Shown here: positions 36,391 through 46,300 of the stretch, in pieces | How the letters are laid out: each line of letters begins with the position of its first letter | Position numbering within the stretch: the first letter of the stretch is position 1 | Source: Cryptomeria japonica | Lineage: Eukaryota; Streptophyta; Pinopsida; Cupressales; Cupressaceae | Length of the DNA stretch: 64,000 nucleotides | Direction of reading: 5' to 3' | Assembly: GCF_030272615.1 (NCBI RefSeq) | Contig: NC_081415.1 | Coordinates: forward strand, 373,901,009-373,965,008 | Position numbers and translations under genes: made by a program | The notes under the pieces: generated by a model | The model's input: only the letters and a program-made list of their open reading frames with translations | Databases searched by the model: none | Told to the model about the DNA's origin: nothing

Positions 36391-37296
36391 AGGTGATTCA
36401 TCACTCAGCTAGTAGATAAAAGTCTACCATTTAACCATTTGCTACACAAAAATGTACCATTCAAATGGGAGGCTAAGTGTGCAGAATCTTTTTATCAAAT
36501 CAAACAGTACCTGATGAATCCACCAGTTCTAGTACCACCAGTCGCCGGAAAGCCACTTATTCTATATATCTCAACAACAGATATTTCACTAGGGGCGTTA
36601 TTGGCACAAGAAGATCAACAAGGAAAGGAACGCGCTATATAATACATCAGTAGAACATTGAATGGCTATGAACTCAACTATACATTCATTGAAAAGGCTT
36701 GCCTAACAGTGGTATTCGCATCTCAGAAGTTCCGACATTATATGCTAGCACACACTATAAAGCTAGTAGCAAAAATTGATCCTCTCAAATATCTACTTAG
36801 CAAGGCAGCTCTTACAGGCTGATTGGCTAAATGGGTCATGATTCTCAGTGAATTTGACATCCAATACACAAAAAGATGAGCCATCAAAGGATAGGCAATT
36901 GCAGATCAATTGGCCGAAGCACCGCTACCAGGCAAACAAACCATGGAGGTCGAATTTCCAGACAGGGATGTGCTTGCTCTTTCTACCAAACACTGGACCC
37001 TATACTTTGACGGATCCTATACACAACATGGTTCCGGTGCCGGCATTCTATTCATCACTCCTGAAGGACACACTATGCCAAAATCATATAGGCTTATGTT
37101 TCCATTCACCAATAATGTGGCTGAATATGAAGCACTAGTCATAGGCATCAAAATGGCCGTCGAATGGAAAATTACAGAGTTAAAAGTCTATGGAGACTCA
37201 CAACTGGTCATTAATCAAATCAATAACAACTATCAGACAAAGGACGACAAGCTACTACCCTACAAGCAAATGGTGGATGACTTCAAATAGTATTTT
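36391..37296 (+). pseudogene. pol: Element B tandem RNase H domains
   Basis: Two RNase H-like domains follow reverse transcriptase. The first, 36500-36810, has ILYISTTDISLGALLAQ and the end motif HYMLAHTIKLV, the connection type of Ty3 elements; its first acidic residue survives in STTD. The second, 36985-37296, has YFDGSYTQHGSGAGI, NNVAEYEALVIGI and VYGDSQLVINQI, the extra RNase H typical of the Tat lineage. Stops lie at 36640 TAA, 36820 TGA, 36877 TGA, 36892 TAG and 37288 TAG. Those at 36820 and 36892 recur at the same codons in element C. Confidence 0.85.
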
Positions 37297-38745
37297 GTGC
37301 ACATCACCTTCGAGCAAATATCAAGGTTGAACAACAAAGCAGCCGATGCAATGGCTACTATCGCTTCACTACTACAAATTCCAGAGCAACAGAGTCGTTA
37401 TGAGTTCCCGGTAGAGCAACTGTTCTCCCCCGCCTACGACCACTCTGAATCCCATGTTATCTATGCCTTGACTGGTTCAGATTCTCCGTTATATGGACCA
37501 ATATACGACTACCTCAAACATAATATCTTACCCCTTGACCAATCCCGTAACAAAAAACGTAACTTTATCCGACAAGCTACCCGTTATACCCTTACCGCTG
37601 ATACTTTGTATCGTCGAGGTCTCAATGGTACTCTTCTTCGTTGCCTTGATCGTAATGATTCCGATTTGGCTTTACACGAGCTTCATGAAGGTATTTGTGG
37701 CACACATTCAAGTGGCACTACTCTTGCTAAAAAGCTTCTAAGGATGGGATACTACTGGCCTACAATGGAGAAAGACTCATATCATTTCGCCAAGAAATGT
37801 CTTAAATGCCAAATTCATGGTAATCTAATACATGCACCAGCACAGGAACTGCAGCCCTTTACAACATCATGGCCCTTTTGTCAGTGGGGACTGGACCTAG
37901 TTGGCAAAATTCATCCGTCATCTTCAAATGGACACAAGTTCATTATAACAGCAACAGAGTACTTTACCAAATGGATAGAAGAAGTTCCCATGACCACAGT
38001 AACCGGGAAACAACTTGCCTCTTTTATCCTCAATTATCTGATCTGCAAATATGGTATTCCAAGTTCAATCATCACAGATAATAGATGACCCTTCAAGAAT
38101 CAAGATGTCTAAGAACTATGTGAAAAATTCAAAATCCAACATAGGTTCTCTACACCATACTACCCACAGGGAAATGGTCAAGCGGAAGCATCTAACAAGA
38201 CAATACTGAAAATCCTCAAGAAAACAGTGAATGATGCAGGCAAAGATTGGCATGTACAACTCAATCCAACACTTTGGGTATACAGGACCAGCATCCGCAC
38301 ACCTACAGGAGCAACACCATACTCATTGGTATATGGATCAGAGGCTATTTTACCCCTGGAAGTAGAGATCCCATCTCTCAGAGTCTCTTTGAAAGGCTTA
38401 ATCCCAGATGAAGAGTATCGAGTTAATCGCCTACAAGAACTTGAGCTATTAGATGAAAGATGCCAACATACTTATACTCATCTCAAAGCATATCAGCAAC
38501 GCATGTGTAGGAGCTACAATCACAAGGTCATTCCCCACAACTTCAAGGTTGGTAACCTAGTACTCAAAGAAAATCCAAGAAATCAGCAAGATCGAGAAAA
38601 GAAAGGGAAATTTGAACCTAACTGGTTGGGTCCCTATGTTATCATATCAGTTTATGGATTAGGTGCTTATCAGCTAACAAATTCTGAAGGAGATGTGCTT
38701 GACGAACCAACTAACAACATCCCTCTGAAAAGGTACTATACTTAA
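37297..38745 (+). pseudogene. pol: Element B integrase
   Basis: The zinc-binding HHCC domain lies at 37678-37815 (HELHEGICGTH, then CLKCQIHG). The core has the catalytic Asp in WGLDLVGK (37885), Asp in IITDN (38070) and Glu in NGQAEASNK (38175). The C-terminal part includes PTGATPYSLVYG and the ending FEPNWLGPYVI and LKRYYT, closing with TAA at 38743. No chromodomain is present, as in the Tat lineage. Stops at 38086 (TGA) and 38110 (TAA) cut the core. It would insert the DNA copy into chromosomes. Confidence 0.9.
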
Positions 38746-38834
38746 AGTATCCTAGTGCACGGAAAAAGCCCAAAACAAACAAAAAAATCAAAAAAATCCA
38801 GAAAAAGCAAAAACAAAGTACAATAAAAACAAAG

Positions 38835-38856
38835 GGTGAAAACCTGGTAAATAGGG
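38835..38856 (+). other. Post-pol double hairpin motif of element B
   Basis: GGTGAAAACCTGG then TAAATAGGG forms GGT-GAAA-ACC followed by CCTG-GTAAA-TAGG. Element C has two copies of the same motif at 63285 and 63346, with intact CCTG/CAGG pairing in the second. A GAAA tetraloop and conservation after the stop codon suggest a functional RNA element, for example in 3' processing or antisense termination. Confidence 0.4.
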
Positions 38857-40113
38857 GCCCTTGTGAAAGAATGGCTCCTCCATCTATTTCCATACCATGT
38901 TATCCATACAAACACTATCGGCCATCGCTCGACACTTAGCAAATATCCATTCAGGACATAATTAGCATAGTCACTATCCTGATTTGTCTATATAAATCCT
39001 CCTACCACTAATATACCATGGCTTGGAATCACTGTATTTATTCACATCATGAGGCACACTCAGCTAGGGGAATATACATCATATCAATATTGCACACACT
39101 CAAGACATTAAGGCTAGATGCAAAACTCAATAGCATGACATCCAACAAACCACTACGCTTCATTGCCAAACAAAAATAAACAAAACACAAAAATACCAAG
39201 GATGGATGATTTTCTGAAGTACTGAATGTTGCACTATAGCATAAACTCTTAACTAGTTTTGCATTTTGAATTTTTTTGCATTATTGGATTCTCTTCCTTG
39301 TCTCACTAAATGCTTCACAGCTGGAGGTCAAGGGGAACTTCCAATATTTTCTTAGTCTTCTGTCTGGGAGGCGATCACTTGTACTGTGTGAATACTTGCC
39401 TCGAGATGTGATACATCGAATATCACTGAAGGCCTGATTCCACTTCATGCATACAAATAATCAAATCTTGTCTATTTACGCAATACGCACTCAGGTCGTC
39501 CTGGTTCAATTATACCTTGCCGCTTGTGCTATCTTGCAAAATCAAATATCATGTAAATTTTTCTCAGGTCATTATGGTTCAATTATACCATTATGCTTGT
39601 ATAAATTTTCAACATATCCTAAAATCAATAAATGCTCAATGATGATATTTACAAAGAAAGCAAAAATATGGTTATATCAGATGGCAAATACAGAATGAGG
39701 GATGCTCCAAAAACAATTAGTTGCATATCATTTTGCAATTAGTTGCATATCATTTTACAATTAGTTGCACATAATTTTACAATTAGTTGCATACACATCA
39801 TTCCATATCATTTAACATCATTTACATATCACGATACATTTAGCAGCATAAATAAAACATACATTTCATTTTCAAAATATATCTCACAGCATATAAAAGC
39901 ATACATCCTGCATCATACATTACATCATATTTTTAAGCATTACATCATCACATAAAATAAATGCATCCATATCAACACATCACATGATCAAAAATGGTGC
40001 CGTATATATATATATATATCTCAAAACTGATCAAAATGTACAAAATGTGTGCAAACACTCTGTCCAGTACAACAAATAATAACTGCTCAAAAATACAACA
40101 GAGACCCGGTCTC
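38857..40113. other. Element B 3' non-coding region
   Basis: AT-rich, without a reading frame. It holds the tandem repeat at 39715 and a TA microsatellite at 40004-40018. It would also be the 3' untranslated part and terminator of the antisense gene. Confidence 0.5.
39715..39795 (+). repeat. 22-bp tandem repeat
   Basis: Units starting AATTAGTTGCATATCATTTT begin at 39715, 39737, 39759 and 39781, exactly 22 bp apart, about 3.7 copies with few differences. Confidence 0.85.
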
Positions 40114-42041
40114 TCAAGTATGACTATCTCCTGACGGAGATGGTCTCGCTCCAGATACACCCGCCCCTGGATCTCCGGGAGGGTCCTGTCTCGGTGGCCC
40201 CGTTACACCTCGGCTCTCTGACCGTGACCTAGTGGCTCGAGATCGACTAGATCTCGACTGTGCAAAACTCTCCACTCACCGCTCCCTGGGTACTGCAGCC
40301 TCATAATGCCGCCTATAATACTCTACCTCCTGCACTCTCCGCGTTAGCTCTCTAAGTGTGTCTCTCATCGGACCACCCACTGCTGCTCTCTGCACACTCG
40401 CCAATGCCTCCTCCGCTTGTCCTAGCCGCTCTATCTCAGTATCTCTCTCAGTGGTCAACTGAGAAATTTGCCGCTGATAGGTTGAAATCTGTGCCTGCAG
40501 CGGCTGAACGGTAATCTGCAAGGTCCGGATCTGCGCATCCTCCACATGACGTGGCACTCGAACCCGCAGTGGTACCTGTGCTGAGGAACCCCTCCCACTC
40601 ACCCTGTCCTCGGTGTTAGAGGTGGGAGTACATCTGCCCTCCTCCTCTATGCTAGTCTCCTCAGCTCCTCCTCACCACCCACTGCAGCTAACACCTCCCC
40701 CACTCTCCCCTCTCCACTGGCTCCAATAGCCAATCCACCTCTCCCCTTATCTATCCTCCCCTGTCTGACTGCTCTATCCACTCCTCTCCTCACTCTCTCT
40801 CCCCACCTCCCTCTGGCTCCTCCTCCTCCTCCATTATCCCCATCTCCTCCATCATCTCCCCCATCTCCCTCCTCCTCATCGGAGTCAAACGCTGGCCTCA
40901 TCTCCTTTGGATCTGAGATGCTAGCCACTGCCCCTGCAACAAACAAATGGGCGAACTCATCTGTCATCCCTGCATCCTGAATATCTGGGGCATAGTCCCA
41001 GATCTGCCCAGCTAACCCCACAAACTCCTCCACTACCACTGCACTGTCAATAGTCGGCCCCCAATCGGTCACATCTTGCTACCGCCATGCATACAAACAT
41101 GCTCCTTGTGGAACACCCTGCTGGTGCCTGAATTGCCTCAAAACTCGGGTCACCACAAACCGCTCAATGACAAATGGGGTCCTCCCAATTAGATACCTCA
41201 TCATAAATACAAAGGGCATCTCCAACCCATCCTCCGCCAATACCTCACAACCTGTATACGGTCTCTAGGTGACCGTATCTATGTCGTCAAAAACCCTCCT
41301 CCAATGCTCTAGTCTGCCTAGCTTACGCTGGACAACTAGGCCTCTATATCCGTAGGCATATGCTGCACCTACGGGCCTGTCTCTATCTGCCAGTGGCCTC
41401 GCTGCTGGAATGTGCTCCCAGCACCATACCTGTAAAAGGGTTACGCCAGCTGACAAACTACCGTACCCGAGGTATACTACCTCATGCAAACTCCGGTATA
41501 AATGAGCCAGCATCGCTGACCCCCATGCAAATCTCCGGCCCTATGTGACCATCTCCTCCAACACTAACCCCCATCCCACTGAGAATCCCTTTGACCTACG
41601 ATCAGGACAAAGGAATCCCCCAATGAATCCTGCCAATACAGATGGCAGCGGTGCATAACCCAAATCCAAAAACTCCTACCAAGGGATCTCATAGCCACAA
41701 ACTGTGTCATCCTGAAATATGCGGCGCAGTGCCTCTATGCCACCCTCCTCTGACTGCTCATAGGGAAGTAGTGCCCCTACTATAGGGATCCGCAAAATCC
41801 GGTAGCAATCCTCTGGTGTCACTGTCATCTCTCTAGTGGCAAAATGAAAGGTGTTCATGTCGCTATGCCACCTCTCTGCCAATGCTGTCAAAAGCCCCCG
41901 GTTCACAGTGAACTGAGGCATATCCAGAAGAGAGGTCAATCCACATCTCTCTATAATATCCAAATCTGCTTGTGACAATCACGGTATCAACGTCCACGGT
42001 CTCGGGAATCTCTCCCTCGATTGAACAACACCCAATCGCTC
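40114..42041 (-). pseudogene. Antisense plant mobile domain gene of element B, exon 2
   Basis: Minus-strand coding sequence with the hallmarks of the plant mobile domain (PMD): ERCGLTSLLDMP, LLTALAERWHSDMNTFHF (41890-41835), MTVTPEDCYRILRIPI (41830-41780), later VTLLQVWCWEHIPAARP (41440-41390) and GLVVQRKLGRLEHWRRVFDD (41345-41285). An acidic Gly-rich segment (40880-40790), a coiled coil (40540-40370) and an Arg/Ser-rich tail follow. Frame 42041-40647 has no indel but stops at about 41984 (TGA), 41676, 41553, 41265 and 41081 (all TAG); one frame change near 40650 follows. The end is TGA at 40116. PMD proteins act in transcriptional silencing; antisense PMD ORFs are known from Tat-type elements. 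Confidence 0.8.
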
Positions 42042-42173
42042 CTGTCAATAAACAAAACATATCCAATATCAATTTCCACATCAAAACAAAGATATAAAAA
42101 TCAAACTTATATCAACAACATGAAACAATTTGCTCATCTACATCAAGTTCAAAATCCTATCATTTCATATCAC

Positions 42174-42352
42174 CTTGTAAAACAACTCAAGTTATCAAAA
42201 ACCATATCAAAACTTGTAATACAACTCAAGTCTCCACAATCACATAAACTTGTAAAACAAATCAAGTTTCCCACCCACATCAGCTTGTAAAACAGCTCAA
42301 GTTTCCAACCCATATCAGCTTGTAATACAACTCAGGCTTCACACACATTGAA
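42174..42352. repeat. Approximately 36-bp tandem repeat
   Basis: Units beginning CTTGTAAAACAACTCAAG start at 42174, 42213, 42249, 42284 and 42319 (spacings 39, 36, 35 and 35), with about 80% similarity by eye. Confidence 0.75.
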
Positions 42353-42535
42353 CTTAAAGCAGAACACGCAAATACATCATATTTTGATCAAAACAACAGA
42401 TTGATATCTATACATAACTTGAAAACTCGCAAATCAAAACAAGTTATACAAACACTCATATTGGAAAAGTTCATCAAAACGCGACAGGCAAACAAAACAA
42501 ATTCTCAAATCGGCCAATTCTGCAAAAATTTTTCG

Positions 42536-42932
42536 ATGCGCTAAAATAGATCTTCAATGCGCTAAAAACCTCCCACGCGCTAGGCTGCTTTTCCTATGCG
42601 CTACTCTTTCCACCCAATGCGCTACCTAACCCACTCCATGCGCTAGCCTCTGCCTATGCGCTAATCTACCCCTCCTAAGCGCTACCCTTTTAGCCCTATG
42701 CGCTAGGTTAGTCCTACGCGCTAAACCCCCTTTCCTATGCGAACCCCTGCGGCCCCTATGCGCTAGGTCATACCTACGCGCTAACCTATTGACGCGATGC
42801 GCTACCCAACACTTTCTATGCGCTATTATCCATGCATGCGCTAACCTAAAAGTTTTATGTGCTAGCTTACATTTTTCAGATGTGACCCCTAAATTTGAAC
42901 TTGATGCGCTACTTCACACTTCGTATGCGCTA
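42536..42932 (-). repeat. Array B3: TAGCGCAT octamer in the antisense orientation
   Basis: Plus-strand ATGCGCTA (minus TAGCGCAT) starts at 42536, 42557, 42575, 42596, 42617, 42638, 42656, 42677, 42698, 42716, 42737, 42758, 42776, 42797, 42818, 42836, 42857, about 42880, 42904 and 42925. From 42638 the spacings repeat as 18, 21, 21, a 60-bp higher-order unit. The octamer is the same as in B1 and B2, and points the same way relative to the transcript that would carry it. Confidence 0.9.
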
Positions 42933-43040
42933 CTGTGGACCCTAGACACGGTGAAACGAAACACTCAAAATTTGAAATTCAAAAAGAGAATAAAAACGAC
43001 AAAACAAAAAATCAAAAAGGGGTCAAAAACGTTGACTTAC

Positions 43041-43115
43041 TGGTGGTCCACGCGTTACAGGTCTCCGGTACCTCCGAACACGCTCAAAACGGTGTCTGTG
43101 ATAGGGAATAGACAT
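43041..43115 (-). CDS. Antisense plant mobile domain gene, exon 1 (25 codons)
   Basis: The ATG at 43115 opens MSIPYHRHRFERVRRYR, a strongly basic peptide ending at the donor site at 43041. It joins in frame to exon 2, which begins GAG CGA TTG at 42041. A TATA box lies 65-72 bp upstream. There is no stop in the exon. The basic N-terminus could be a nuclear localisation signal. Support: start, donor, acceptor and frame all agree, but no transcript is available. Confidence 0.55.
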
Positions 43116-43179
43116 TTTCTCTCAAGAGCAAATTCTCTTTCTTCAAAGCACAAATGACTTTAAATCAAGCCCTTTTCCC

Positions 43180-43187
43180 CTTTTATA
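43180..43187 (-). promoter_or_regulatory. Antisense TATA box of element B
   Basis: The minus strand reads CCTATAAAAGGGG, a near-ideal TATA box about 370 bp inside the 3' LTR. It would start transcription near 43155 toward the PMD gene. Confidence 0.65.
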
Positions 43188-43540
43188 GGAGGAAAATGAA
43201 ATTAGGGTTAGCCCAATGGACCTGTAATATGGTCGCGGTCTCCCCTATACCAAAACAGTTGTAAGTTATCGGGAGATGAATCAATCAGCACACTTTTTAC
43301 ATGCACGAAATCATACACATCATACACAACTCATCAACTTAAATCAATTTTTTTTTTTTTTTTTCAAAATATTGATTCATCTCCTGAGGGGGCATCATCA
43401 TCGAATATCGAATCAGGGGCATCACATTAAATCTGGGGCACAACTGGCAAATCAAAAGAGCGACACAAAAATTGCATTTGATCATAAATCATGATAAAGC
43501 ATCATTTTCTTTGAAATAACATGTGCACACACGTCACTTC

Positions 43541-43554
43541 AAAGAGGGGCAAAA
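43541..43554 (+). promoter_or_regulatory. Polypurine tract of element B
   Basis: AAAGAGGGGCAAAA directly before the LTR start at 43555. Confidence 0.8.
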
Positions 43555-45024
43555 TGTAGACGTATAAAAATGACCATATTCCTAAATGAATATTTTATGT
43601 TCATTTCTCTATTTGATTAAATCCAATTTAATTAAATTATCCACATTCTTCTATTTAATTAAATAAATTATTGAATTTATTTAAATTAAATTCACTATAC
43701 CATTTAATGAATAAATCATTTTATTCAATTAAATTCCCCCTATCCACTTTTAATTAAATTCAAATTTAATTAAATAGTTATCCCAAATTGAATAAATCCA
43801 ATTTATTTAATTGCAACCAAATTGAACGAATTAAATTATTTCAATTAAATCTTATTATCCCTCCATCCACTTGCAAAATCCCAAACCCCTTTCTAAACCC
43901 TTCTAGAATCTTCTAAACACTTCTAATTAACCTAACCCTCCTCTAAATTTTGTCACATCCCTAAGCAAAGGGAAGTCACTTCTCAAATGGCTCAAAGTAT
44001 TTGATAACCATTAAAGGTTTTCAACCTTCAACCACCAAAACCCTTAAAGTCTTTGAAAACCATTGAAGGCTTCCAACCTTCAACCACTTAATCCCCAAAG
44101 TCTCCAATAACCATTAATGGTTAATTCAAACCCTCCCACATGGTTAAAACATTTGTTTTGACTCAACCTCTATCCAACCCAAGGGTCTCATCAGGCCATT
44201 AATGCTTTGACCATGATTAGCTCTTAATCATTTGCACAAAGGTTTATCCTTGGATTAACTCTTAATCCAGTGGGTAAGCCTAACTTGGACTTGACCCTTA
44301 GCCTTTAGATAACCATGAGGTCTTCTCAGGCCTTTAATGCCGCCAACCTCTTCTCTCAACCCAACCCTATGTTGACACTTGTCACCATTTCATTGGTGCC
44401 AATTGTGCACATGGATCCCCAACTTTCAAACTTGGCCCTTGATTAAACCTTTCAATCTTGACCATCCATTGCCCTGTTTATGCTATAAATAGAGCTCTCA
44501 TTCCTCCATTCACAACAATCATCCTTCAAATTTGTAGCATCACACTAATGCTCAAATACATTCAAGCTTTCTCATTTCATATATGCTCATCATTTAGTCT
44601 CTCTTAAATCAGGAATTAGACTAAGTAGGCATGTTCAGAATAATTTCTTTATCATTTTAGTTCAATCATAGACTAAATATAGTATGCTAGGATAGTATTC
44701 ATACTAATCTTGTCATCTTATCATCTAGTTTATTTCATTTCTAAGATCATACATAGCTTAACATCCATTTCATACTAAAATATATCAAAGCATCCCTCGT
44801 TCTTACATTTGCCATCCCTAAACCATTTTGCTCAGTAATCTGAGAGCAAAAACATTGGTTTGAGGGACATTGTGAGATAGAGAACCATGGGACCCACCTT
44901 GGGAAGCTGAGTAATACATCGTTACTCCATAGCTTGCATCAAGAAGTCCCGTGTGTGTGTGTGGACTAGTATTTAACTATATTTTCACATATTAAGTTTT
45001 ATCAGCCCACTTTTCCCGCATACA
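43555..45024 (+). repeat. Element B 3' LTR (1470 bp)
   Basis: TGTAGACG to CATACA. The first third is rich in TTTAATTAAA words. The TATA box CTATAAATAG is at 44483-44492. It matches the truncated 5' LTR from 43835 onward at about 98%, so B inserted comparatively recently. Confidence 0.9.
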
Positions 45025-45983
45025 GTTTCTATTCCATAGTTTATTATGTGATTATATTGATCTCTGCTCTTTGTTGAATGCTAGATGGACCATTATTATG
45101 TTTGGACAATAGGGCTGATTGTCAATAATGCTCTAAGTTTCTCATTTTATGTACTTCTAAGAATTCACAGTCTTCATTAGGCTTAAGGGCTAGAAATGTA
45201 CTTTGTGTTACCTCTATGTTGTGCTTATGAGGACAACATGACTGCAGTATCTTACTTGACCCTTTTTTAATAGTGTTGAGATTGTGACATACATTAACCT
45301 CTCACTACTCTTCATTAATGGATGAGATCTGATCTATGCCTTTATTGTCTATGTACGATCTAGCTTTCTCCATTGGCTATGCATTTTGAAATAATAACTC
45401 TCCTTTATTGTAGACTTGTCATATACCCTAGCTCTGAGATCAGCTTTCCTTTGACTGTCCTTATGATAGTGACCTTCTCTTTCACCTTGGATGGTCTGCA
45501 TTTATGGTTTTCTATTGGTGTATTTGTGCTATCCAAAGCCTTTGTTCCCTACCAATGATTATTTGGGACTGTATTAGATTATTGTAGATGCTATTTTGAC
45601 ATGCAACAAGAATATAGTCTCTTTCCTTTGTGTGTGATATCACTGTCCATGGGTATAACAATAAAGTAGTCATTTTCATGTTGCTCTTATTCTTTTTGTA
45701 GCACTGTAAGGACAATATTTTGATGGTTTGTACTTGAAGCATTCACAAATGTATGTGCTGCTACATGAATTGTGCTACTATATTACTCTCCTTATGACAA
45801 CAACCTTCATTATTATTACTCTAATATTGTTCTAGATCATTGTTACAGTATCTTAGCTCTCTAATGCCATGAGTACAATTATTTTCTTCAAAAGTGGAAC
45901 TGTCCTTCTTGATGACAGTGGATCTTCATTTTTTCATTACTATTAATTTTTATATCTTTGCTAGCTATATGCAGATAACTCTA
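45025..45983. other. Flanking sequence right of element B
   Basis: No LTR end, protein motif or long frame. Many T-rich words with no clear repeat. Because the left edge of B is deleted, the target-site duplication cannot be tested here. Confidence 0.4.
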
Positions 45984-46300
45984 AGCATCAACAATAATGA
46001 AGGAAGACTGAGAGGAGGGGGGGGGGGGGCTGAATCAGTCTTTAACAGATCTACTAACTTAATCACAAATACATATATGATAAACTACAGTAATAAAAAA
46101 GATAATCAAATTGAAATCACAACACACAACACCAAGATTTTGACGTAGAAAACCCGATTAAGGAAAAAACCACGGTGGGAACCTTCCCACAGTAAGATGA
46201 TACTCTGCAGTAGTATGTGAAAATATTACAATGGGGAATGCACATGCATTCAGGCACATTGTCTAGAGATCATTGTGTTAGCACATATTTTTACAAAATA
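45984..46300 (-). repeat. Diverged copia LTR fragment related to element E
   Basis: Matches 20045-20400: GACTGAGAGGAGGGGGG followed by TGAATCAG, then CACAACACCAAGATTTTGACG, ACCACGGTGGGAACC, AGATGATACTCTGCAG and GCACATGCATTCAGGC. The G-run is the same C-rich tract in element orientation. No primer-binding site flanks it on the left, so it is solo or truncated. Divergence from E is large. Confidence 0.7.

Larger units (their letters stand above)
42042..43040 (-). other. Predicted 999-nt intron of the antisense gene
   Basis: The minus strand has donor CCA/GTAAGT at 43040 and acceptor TTTGTTTATTGACAG ending at 42042. Joining the exons keeps one frame, phase 0. The intron contains array B3 (42536-42932) and the 36-bp repeat (42174-42352). 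The gene model is inferred from sequence signals only. Confidence 0.6.

Noticed and set aside
38711..38942. Minus-strand hydrophobic frames after element B integrase
   Set aside because: Arise from A-rich 3' sequence; no conservation with element C.
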